Of a stretch of DNA of 11,678 nucleotides, positions 6,079-11,678 are shown piece after piece. The notes beneath the pieces are model-generated. The model ran no database searches, was not told the DNA's origin, and was given only the letters and a program-made list of their open reading frames with translations. The number at the start of each line of letters is the position of its first letter. Within the stretch, counting starts at the first letter, position 1. The translations under genes were made by a program, and so were the position numbers. The DNA lies in assembly GCA_910588935.1 (NCBI GenBank), contig CAJUSM010000056.1, positions 1 through 11,678 of the forward strand, read 5' to 3'. Source of the DNA: an uncultured Oscillospiraceae bacterium. Its GTDB lineage: Bacteria > Bacillota > Clostridia > Oscillospirales > Acutalibacteraceae.

Positions 6079-6099
6079 CCTGCAGTATTTTATTATTGC

Positions 6100-7503
6100 T
6101 TAGGCTTCAAAATAAGCTTTGAATGCCTGATAAGCGCTGAACAGGTCTATCTTGGAGATGACCTCAAAGGGAGAGTGCATAGAAAGCACCGGTACCCCAA
6201 TGTCAATTACATCAGCGTTTAGCCTGGCTACATCATAGGCAACAGTGCCTCCGCCGCCCTGGTCTACCTTACCCAGCTCGCCAATCTGCCACAGTACGCC
6301 GGCATCGTCTAAAAGCTTGCGCACCCAGCCCAAAAACTCAGCAGAAGCATCGTTGCTGCCGCCCTTGCCCCTGGAACCAGTGTACTTGGCAATGCCCACA
6401 CCCCGGTTAAAGTAGGTAGAGTTGCCTGCTTCATAGGCAGAGGCATAGGTGGGATCCATTGCTGCGGTAACATCGGCAGAAAGACAGCTGGACATACTCC
6501 ACACATGCTGGGGCTCTAGGCCTTCGGCCCGAGCCATGTCAGATACAAAGTAGTTCATATATTCAGAGGCCAGGCCAGTGTTGCCCACGCTCCCAATCTC
6601 TTCTTTGTCTGCCAGTACAGTAATGGCGGTGCGCTCCGGCACGCCGCAATCGAAAAGAGCCTCCAAGGCGGGATAAGCGCATACCCGGTCATCATGGCCG
6701 TAGGCGCCTACCATGCTCCGGTCAAAGCCAATATCCGCGGCAGGAAAAGCGGGCACAAACTCCAGCTCGGCAGAAATCAGGTCGCTCTCCACAATTCCAT
6801 ACTGATCGTTGAGGATTTTCATAATATTCAGCTTGTAGAGCTGCTCACCCTCGGCACTGATCGGCAGGCTGCCTACCAAAACGTTCAGATCTTCACCGGT
6901 AAAGGCCTCGCCTAGCTTTTTACCCATCTGATCCTTGCCCAAATGGGGGAGAATGTCTGTAATGCAGAACTGAGGATCCCCTTCCTTTTCGCCCACATTG
7001 ATGACAACCTCGCTGCCGTCTTTGCGCACCACTTTGCCGTGCATAGAAAGGGGAATAGCAGTCCATTGGTACTTTTTAATACCGCCATAGTAGTGGGTTT
7101 TCAGCAGAGCCAGTTCGCTTGACTCATATAGGGGAATGGGCTTTAGGTCAATGCGTGGACTATCAATGTGGGCGGCGGCGATCCGCACACCCTTGCTTGC
7201 CCCTTTTTCGCCAATCACGGCTAGGCACATGGCCTTGCCCCGGTTGTTGTAATAGACCTTGTCGCCAGCGCTGTACTTTTTCTCAGGATCAAATTCCACA
7301 AAACCAGCAGCCTGGGCCGCGGTAACGGTCCAGTCCACAGTTTCCCGCTCGGTTTTGGCAGCGGTAATAAAGTCCTTATATCCTTCGGCAAAGTCCATTG
7401 CTTTTTCTATTTCCTGCACGCAGGCCTTTCTGGCAGAACTGGCCTGATCCATCAAAAGTTTTTCAGCCAACTCCTTGGTTTCGTTCTTTTTGTTATCCTC
7501 CAT
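6100..7503 (-). CDS. M18 family zinc aminopeptidase
   Basis: A 467-residue cytoplasmic di-zinc aminopeptidase that removes N-terminal residues, usually acidic or neutral, from peptides; family members form dodecamers. The metal and catalytic motifs are all present: AHIDSPR (His112), GHDDRVCAYPAL (Asp271/272), DKEEIGS (Glu301/302), LSADVTAAMDP (Asp346) and SMHSPFEVIS (His443). Length and motif order match bacterial members of the apeA/apeB type. The ATG at 7503 has GGAGG seven bases upstream; the frame is open for another 62 codons, but those run through the promoter at 7544-7572, so they are not translated. It is a single-gene unit with its own promoter and terminator. Confidence 0.94.
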   Translation of the reverse strand: MEDNKKNETKELAEKLLMDQASSARKACVQEIEKAMDFAEGYKDFITAAKTERETVDWTVTAAQAAGFVEFDPEKKYSAGDKVYYNNRGKAMCLAVIGEKGASKGVRIAAAHIDSPRIDLKPIPLYESSELALLKTHYYGGIKKYQWTAIPLSMHGKVVRKDGSEVVINVGEKEGDPQFCITDILPHLGKDQMGKKLGEAFTGEDLNVLVGSLPISAEGEQLYKLNIMKILNDQYGIVESDLISAELEFVPAFPAADIGFDRSMVGAYGHDDRVCAYPALEALFDCGVPERTAITVLADKEEIGSVGNTGLASEYMNYFVSDMARAEGLEPQHVWSMSSCLSADVTAAMDPTYASAYEAGNSTYFNRGVGIAKYTGSRGKGGSNDASAEFLGWVRKLLDDAGVLWQIGELGKVDQGGGGTVAYDVARLNADVIDIGVPVLSMHSPFEVISKIDLFSAYQAFKAYFEA

Positions 7504-7543
7504 GTTGATACCTCCGGTGCTAATATTTTCCACATCATCCACG

Positions 7544-7572
7544 ATTATACTCCACATTTTGGGGAAAGTCAA
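7544..7572 (-). promoter_or_regulatory. Sigma-A promoter of the M18 gene
   Basis: On the minus strand TTGACT (7572-7567), 17 bases, TATAAT (7549-7544). The start should be near 7537, giving a leader of about 34 bases. Between this and the broken gene (7573-7685) only a GGCTG/CAGCC hairpin without a T-run is seen. Confidence 0.9.
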
Positions 7573-7685
7573 GGGGTATAGTGACAAAGGAAAAGATGAG
7601 ACGAAGAGGTAAAGCCACTGCTGAAGGGCGTATGCCGGCTGTCCCTGGCAGCCTTTCCCGATTCCCCTTGCTCTGGCCAAATTCC

Positions 7686-8220
7686 TCAAGCATTTGTAAA
7701 TGTCACAGAGTCCACTTTTTCCTGAAAGGCCTTGTCCGCCGGGACGGAACGAATTTCATACTCTTTTGAGACCAGGGCCAGGTTGTCCATTTTGCCGGGG
7801 TCCTCAAAGTATGCAGTGCAAAAGGTGCCAATTCCTTTTCCTTCAATAGGATTGGATGCATCCTGGGAGCGAGAATTTGCCAAAGGTCCCCAAAAAATGA
7901 TTTCATATTATTCCCATGTCTGGGAATCTCCTTGAGGGAGCTGGAAAAACTCGCTGTTTGCTATGTATTTATAGCCTCAGCCACTATCTAGGTGGAGGTC
8001 CAGAGTGCCGTTCAGCTTATTAAAAAGCTTATCAAAATTCTTATACTCCAAGCGGATGCTAACGTTTTCTGTGGCGCCATCCTTCCACTGTATGGTGCCC
8101 TGATACTCCTTGCTGCTTTTACTGGTTATCAGCAGGAAAGCCGCTAGGAGGAGGAGCATTGAGCCGGCGATCCCGAAGAGGTATTTCATTTTTTTCTTAG
8201 ATGTTTGCAGTGGACAGCAT
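7686..8220 (-). pseudogene. Broken gene for a small membrane-anchored or secreted protein, two in-frame stops
   Basis: One continuous frame from the ATG at 8189 to the TGA at 7686 is interrupted by TGA at 7977-7979 and TAA at 7908-7910. Part one (70 residues) starts with an N-terminal hydrophobic segment (FGIAGSMLLLLAAFLLI) and continues into a strand-rich part. A 22-residue piece (GYKYIANSEFF to QTWE) and a 74-residue piece (YEIIFWGPLANS to DSVTFTNA) follow in the same frame and read like real protein. Intact, it would be about 167 residues. Shine-Dalgarno support is poor at 8189; GGTGAG lies five bases before another ATG at 8220, which reads MLSTANI and then stops, one base out of frame, so a frameshift at the Lys-rich run may be a third lesion. 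A promoter (8261-8289) remains. I do not recognise the family. Confidence 0.72.
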
Positions 8221-8260
8221 ATAATCTCACCATTCCTTTTTCAACATTTAATTTGGCTTT

Positions 8261-8289
8261 ATTGTACTATGATTCTTAATAAAAATCAA
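8261..8289 (-). promoter_or_regulatory. Sigma-A promoter upstream of the broken gene
   Basis: On the minus strand TTGATT (8289-8284), 17 bases, TACAAT (8266-8261). Transcription would start near 8254, before the two candidate start codons at 8220 and 8189. Confidence 0.75.
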
Positions 8290-8368
8290 GAACATTTGTA
8301 AAAATGGTGTCCAACCGGAGGGCTTATGATGAGAAGGGATTGTCGGGATTGCAGTTTCGGCTGCCGGT

Positions 8369-8411
8369 AAAAAACTGTCGGTATCCAGCATCTTCCGCTG
8401 GTTCCCGACAG
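8369..8411 (-). terminator. Intrinsic terminator after the lytic transglycosylase gene
   Basis: On the minus strand CTGTCGG (8411-8405) and CCAGC (8401-8397) pair with GCTGG (8389-8385) and CCGACAG (8381-8375), with a small internal loop, and are followed by TTTTTT (8374-8369). It lies 11 bases past the stop at 8422 and ends the unit that contains the Sua5-CoaE and transglycosylase genes. Confidence 0.95.
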
Positions 8412-8421
8412 CTCTAAAATT

Positions 8422-8985
8422 CTATTGGGGTGGGTATAGCTTTCGGTAAATGCCCAAATTCTTCACAACCTTTAGCACATAGGCTTCTGTCTCTGGAAAG
8501 GGAATGTCATCCAAAGTTTCTCCATTGGCCGAATGCTCCCGTTCCTCCAGCCAGCGGTCAACATTGCCGATGCCCGCGTTATAGGCAGCCAAAGCTACTT
8601 TTAGGTTGCCATTGTAATGGTCCAGCAGGCGGCGGAGAAGGGCGCAGCCACAGTGAATGTTGTCGTTGATGTCATATACATCACCACCGCCGTTTTCCGG
8701 GGGATGCTCCCCAGCCATCCAGCCAAAGGTTTCTTCGGTAAGCTGCATAAGGCCCTTGGCCTGGGCCCGGGAACTGGCTTTGGGGTCAAAACCGCTTTCC
8801 GCCTTGATCACAGCAAAAATCAGCTCTGTGTCCAACCCAAATTCCCCCGCCTCTCTGGCTACCACTTCTTGAAATCTCTGAGGATATAGCTGGCGCATAG
8901 CCAGATCCGTTATGGGGGGGCCAAAGGCTATGCAGGCCAAAGCCAGCGCCAGTACAACAAACACCAGAAGATACGCTTTTTTCAT
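8422..8985 (-). CDS. Lytic transglycosylase, SLT domain, membrane-anchored
   Basis: A 187-residue peptidoglycan-cleaving enzyme of the Slt70/SLT type. It cuts the MurNAc-GlcNAc bond, forming 1,6-anhydro ends. Residues 4-22 form one hydrophobic segment without a lipobox, so it is a signal anchor or an uncleaved signal, with the domain outside the membrane. The SLT motifs are in order: catalytic Glu63 in IKAESGF, AKGLMQL (76-82), and ALAAYNAGIGNVDRWL (131-146). The start is firm: GGAGG is six bases before the ATG at 8985. That ATG overlaps the stop of the Sua5-CoaE gene as ATGA, so the two are probably coupled in translation. The terminator at 8369-8411 follows. The pairing with tRNA and CoA genes looks like operon convenience, not shared function. 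Confidence 0.93.
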   Translation of the reverse strand: MKKAYLLVFVVLALALACIAFGPPITDLAMRQLYPQRFQEVVAREAGEFGLDTELIFAVIKAESGFDPKASSRAQAKGLMQLTEETFGWMAGEHPPENGGGDVYDINDNIHCGCALLRRLLDHYNGNLKVALAAYNAGIGNVDRWLEEREHSANGETLDDIPFPETEAYVLKVVKNLGIYRKLYPPQ

Positions 8986-10589
8986 ACCCTACCTCCAGCC
9001 TGTAATTCAGCCATAACCGTTTTTACCTGGGCAGTAATATTCTGGCCAGGGGCGTTTGTAATAATCCAATCGGCCCGGCAGGTGTAAAATTCTTCTGGAT
9101 ATTGGGCACGAAATCGCTGCAGGACCTGTGCTTGGCTAAGGCTGTCCCTCTTTAAAATTCTAGCTAGCCGCTCCGGCTCAGGGGCGCTAACAGCCAGAAT
9201 CCGCCTGCAAATGCTGTCCAGTCCTGCCTCAAATAAGGTGGGGGCATCCAGCAGCACCACCCCGGTTTTCCCTTCCAGCTCTTGGCGGATCTGCCGGAGG
9301 ATGGGGGGAAAGGTAATTTTCTCCAGCAGCTGCTTTCCTTCTGGCGAGGAAAAGGCCCGGGCGGCCAGTTCCCGCCGGTTTAAAATACCGTTGGGGGCCA
9401 CAGAATCGCCAAAGGCCTGGCATAGCTGGGCAATGCAGCCGGAGTCGTACACATCGCTCCGGCGGGTAAGCTGGTCACAGTCCACCACATGGCAGCCCAA
9501 CTTGGCAAGCTCCGCCGCCACAGTGGATTTTCCCGCCCCGCTGGGCCCTATCAGGCCTACCACAGTTGGCCCGGGCAGGCAAACCTTCTGAAAGCCTGCC
9601 GCGCGAATCAACCGATTATAAACAGCCAAGCCCATCCCAGCTCGGGCGGGCTGCTGGGCGTAAACCCTGGCAGCGCCTAGCCGGTCTATTTGGTGAAGAG
9701 CAGAGAACAGCAGCTTTGCCTGCTCTTGGGAATCGTAGCGGCCGCCATAGCAAAAGAAAGGGACCTGAAGGTGGGGGATTGTCTCTCGAAAACAAAGAGC
9801 CGCTATGCCAGGCATTTCTTTTGCCTTTTGGTTTACATAACCAGAAAATTCCTCTGGGGAAGCATCCAGAATCTCTAGGGGGCAGCCTGGGGCATAATGC
9901 CGGTATTTCATACCGGGAGAGGAAGCTTTCGCGCCAAGGGCCAGCCCTTTTTCCACGGCCGGGTCCACATCCACCTGTCCCAGTACCTGCCGCAGGGCCT
10001 CTACTGTAATGCCGCCAGGCCGGAGTACCCGGGGCGTTTTTCCGGTAAGGCTGATTACAGTGGATTCCAGGCCTACCGGGCAGTCGCCGCCATCCAGAAT
10101 AGCGTCTATTTTGCCGGAAAGATCCTCCACCACATGGGAGAAGCTGGTGGGGCTGGGCTTGCCGGAGGAATTGGCGGAGGGAGCGGCTAAAGGAGTTCCA
10201 GCAGCCTGTATGACAGCCTGAGCCAGCGGATGAGCAGGAAAACGGACGGCAACGGTTTCTTGGCCTCCGGTGGTTTCTAGTGGCACAATGTCAGCCTTTT
10301 CCAGAATCATGGTAAGAGGGCCAGGCCAAAAGGCCTTTGCTAACTGCTTCGCGGCTTCGGGCACCTGCTTTACCAAACCGGCAAGCTGGGCAAAGTCGTG
10401 GATATGGGCAATGAGAGGGTTGTCTGCGGGCCGGCCCTTGGCGGCAAAAATTTTCTTTACTGCCTGGGGATCCAGAGCGTTGGCAGCCAAGCCATAGACC
10501 GTTTCTGTGGGGATGGCTACCAGCCCGCCCTTGCGGAGAATTTCACCCGCCTGTTGTATATCCTCTTTCCCAAAAAGCTGGGTGGTCAT
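8982..10589 (-). CDS. Sua5/YrdC-CoaE fusion: threonylcarbamoyl-AMP synthase plus dephospho-CoA kinase
   Basis: A single 535-residue frame joins two enzymes. Residues 1-205 are the YrdC domain, which makes threonylcarbamoyl-AMP from Thr, bicarbonate and ATP for t6A37 of tRNA: IPTETVYGLA, KGRP (51-54), PSANSSGKPSPT and VLRPGG. SSPGMKYRHYAP (223-234) is the linker to the Sua5 C-terminal domain, which ends near AVYNRLIRAAGF (322-333). After about ten residues, VVGLIGPSGAGKST (343-356) starts CoaE, which phosphorylates dephospho-CoA. It has the P-loop 348-356, VVDCDQLTR, LLDAPTLFEAGLD and RILKRD. Separate sua5 and coaE genes are the usual state; here no stop or new start divides them. The ATG at 10589 has AAGGGGG seven bases upstream. 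It lies downstream of prfA, as sua5 often does in Bacillota, though prmC is missing between them. Confidence 0.93.
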   Translation of the reverse strand: MTTQLFGKEDIQQAGEILRKGGLVAIPTETVYGLAANALDPQAVKKIFAAKGRPADNPLIAHIHDFAQLAGLVKQVPEAAKQLAKAFWPGPLTMILEKADIVPLETTGGQETVAVRFPAHPLAQAVIQAAGTPLAAPSANSSGKPSPTSFSHVVEDLSGKIDAILDGGDCPVGLESTVISLTGKTPRVLRPGGITVEALRQVLGQVDVDPAVEKGLALGAKASSPGMKYRHYAPGCPLEILDASPEEFSGYVNQKAKEMPGIAALCFRETIPHLQVPFFCYGGRYDSQEQAKLLFSALHQIDRLGAARVYAQQPARAGMGLAVYNRLIRAAGFQKVCLPGPTVVGLIGPSGAGKSTVAAELAKLGCHVVDCDQLTRRSDVYDSGCIAQLCQAFGDSVAPNGILNRRELAARAFSSPEGKQLLEKITFPPILRQIRQELEGKTGVVLLDAPTLFEAGLDSICRRILAVSAPEPERLARILKRDSLSQAQVLQRFRAQYPEEFYTCRADWIITNAPGQNITAQVKTVMAELQAGGRV

Positions 10590-10661
10590 GGTCCAGCCCC
10601 CTTTCTAACATTGAGAATAATAAATAGAAGAAATGGTAAGTACAAATTTTAGGCGGCTTAA

Positions 10662-10680
10662 GGCCTGGTTTATACAGGCC
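10662..10680 (-). terminator. Weak hairpin between prfA and the Sua5-CoaE gene
   Basis: GGCCTG and CAGGCC form a 6-bp stem with loop TATAAAC on the minus strand directly after the prfA stop, followed only by TTAAG and a short TAAAATTT farther on. It may cause partial termination or protect the 3' end. No promoter is clear in the rest of 10590-10661, so read-through from prfA is likely. Confidence 0.35.
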
Positions 10681-11678
10681 CTAAGCGTTTCCTTCCTCCA
10701 GCTGCTGGGCGCGGTCGGCGGCAATCAGGCCGTCAATAATCTCATTCATGCTGCCGGCTAATACTTCTTCCAGCTTATAAAGGGTGAGGCCAATGCGATG
10801 GTCGGTAACCCGGGACTGGGGAAAATTATAGGTGCGAATGCGCTCGGAGCGGTCGCCGCTGCCCACCTGGCTGCGGCGCGCCTGGGCCACCTGAGCATTG
10901 GCCTTTTCCTGCTCTTGGCTCAGCAGCCGGGCCCGCAGAACTTTCATGGCCTTGTCCTTGTTCTTATACTGGCTCCGCTCGTCCTGGCACTCTACCACCA
11001 TACCGGTGGGCAGGTGGGTAATGCGGATGGCGGAGGATGTTTTGTTAATGTGCTGGCCTCCCGCCCCACTGGAACGGAAGGTGTCAATTTGGAGATCTTT
11101 TGGGTCAATTTGAATGTCCACTTCCTCTGCCTCCGGCAGCACGGCCACCGTGGCGGCAGAGGTGTGAATGCGCCCTTGGGTTTCGGTTTCCGGCACCCGC
11201 TGGACCCGGTGGGCTCCGCTCTCATATTTCAGCTTAGAGTAGGCTCCGGCCCCGTCTACCAAGAAACTGACCTCCTTAAAGCCGCCCAGCTCTGTTTCGT
11301 TTAAGCTTACAATTTCGGTATGCCAGCCCTGCTTTTCTGCGTAGGCAGTGTACATCCGGTAAAGATCGTAGGCAAAAAGAGCCGCCTCTTCACCCCCTGT
11401 ACCGCCCCGTATTTCTACAATAACGTTTTTCTCGTCATTGGGATCCTTTGGCAGCAGCAGCACCTTAATCTCTTCAGTCAGTCTTTCCAGCTCTGCTTCG
11501 TTTTCCTTAACCTCTTCTTGGGCCAGCTCCTTCAGCTCCCGGTCTCCAGAGCTTTCCAGCAGCTCCTTGGCCCCCTCCACTGCCTCCAGGCAGCGCTTGT
11601 ATCCCCGGTAAGCTTCCACAATCGGTTCCAGCTCCCGACTTTCCTTCATTAGGGCAGAGAAAAGCTGGGGGTCAGAGG
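10681..11678 (-). CDS. prfA: Peptide chain release factor 1, N-terminus outside the window
   Basis: RF1 recognises UAA and UAG in the ribosomal A site and triggers release of the finished peptide. The visible part is 331 residues against about 355-360 for the family; the frame runs off the window edge, beginning inside the first helical domain (SDPQLFSALMKES). The Met at 11649 is therefore internal, not the start. Counting from that Met, the codon-reading tripeptide is Pro-Glu-Thr (153-155, in RVPETETQGR), the P-x-T form of RF1 rather than the SPF of RF2. The catalytic GGQ is at 197-199 (SSGAGGQHINKTSSA), whose Gln is normally methylated by PrmC. IRTYNFPQSRVTDHR near the C-terminus is also typical. 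It probably leads into the Sua5-CoaE and transglycosylase genes. Confidence 0.97.
   Translation of the reverse strand, partial: SDPQLFSALMKESRELEPIVEAYRGYKRCLEAVEGAKELLESSGDRELKELAQEEVKENEAELERLTEEIKVLLLPKDPNDEKNVIVEIRGGTGGEEAALFAYDLYRMYTAYAEKQGWHTEIVSLNETELGGFKEVSFLVDGAGAYSKLKYESGAHRVQRVPETETQGRIHTSAATVAVLPEAEEVDIQIDPKDLQIDTFRSSGAGGQHINKTSSAIRITHLPTGMVVECQDERSQYKNKDKAMKVLRARLLSQEQEKANAQVAQARRSQVGSGDRSERIRTYNFPQSRVTDHRIGLTLYKLEEVLAGSMNEIIDGLIAADRAQQLEEGNA

Noticed and set aside
7504..7689. N-terminal extension of the M18 gene by 62 codons
   Set aside because: It would read through the TTGACT-17-TATAAT promoter; the ATG at 7503 has GGAGG at proper spacing.
7908..7979. Readthrough or selenocysteine recoding of the internal stops
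   Set aside because: Both a TGA and a TAA interrupt the frame, and no selenocysteine-type hairpin is obvious after the TGA; TGA is used as a normal stop by several neighbouring genes.
1..11678. CRISPR array, tRNA or rRNA genes
   Set aside because: No regularly spaced short repeats, cloverleaf ends or rRNA stretches were seen; the repeats present are the mobile elements described.

Overview
The window looks like chromosomal DNA from a gut-type anaerobic Bacillota, most likely class Clostridia and perhaps Oscillospiraceae-like. The grounds are strong AGGAGG ribosome sites, sigma-A promoters with 17-base spacers, GC-rich hairpin terminators, and the protein mix: RF1, Sua5 and CoaE, a YrzB-type DUF1292 protein, an M18 aminopeptidase and a cytoplasmic GH3 enzyme. 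The genus call is inference. Every protein gene lies on the minus strand; the only strong plus-strand transcript is a non-coding RNA.

Layout. 1-291: the end of a dispersed repeat (1-118), then a second, unrelated inverted-repeat element (133-291) with TTAG flanks. 309-1213: an unknown conserved protein with a strong terminator and a candidate sigma-28/SigD-type promoter. 1242-4110: a GH3 glycosidase and a GyrI-like protein as a translationally coupled pair behind a consensus promoter. 4118-4451: a 316-bp mobile element with imperfect inverted ends, flanked by a perfect 9-bp direct repeat, landed just upstream of the GH3 promoter; its right end matches the repeat at 1-118. 4452-4620: a possible small RNA and a two-way terminator. 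4624-5222: a probable 6S RNA after the DUF1292 gene. 5357-6003: a perfect consensus promoter with A-tracts, about 600 bases of hairpin-rich non-coding sequence, and a strong terminator. This is a large structured RNA and the most interesting object here. 6046-7572: M18 aminopeptidase. 7686-8289: a small membrane or secreted protein gene broken by two in-frame stops. 8369-10589: a lytic transglycosylase overlapping a Sua5-CoaE fusion gene. 10681-11678: prfA, cut by the window edge.

How it fits together. The right-hand part is translation and cofactor housekeeping: RF1 terminates translation, Sua5 makes the t6A precursor for tRNA, and CoaE completes coenzyme A; a cell-wall lytic enzyme is coupled to them. 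The middle and left are accessory: sugar hydrolysis with a ligand-binding partner, peptide turnover, two regulatory-type RNAs and several small mobile repeats in the intergenic spaces.
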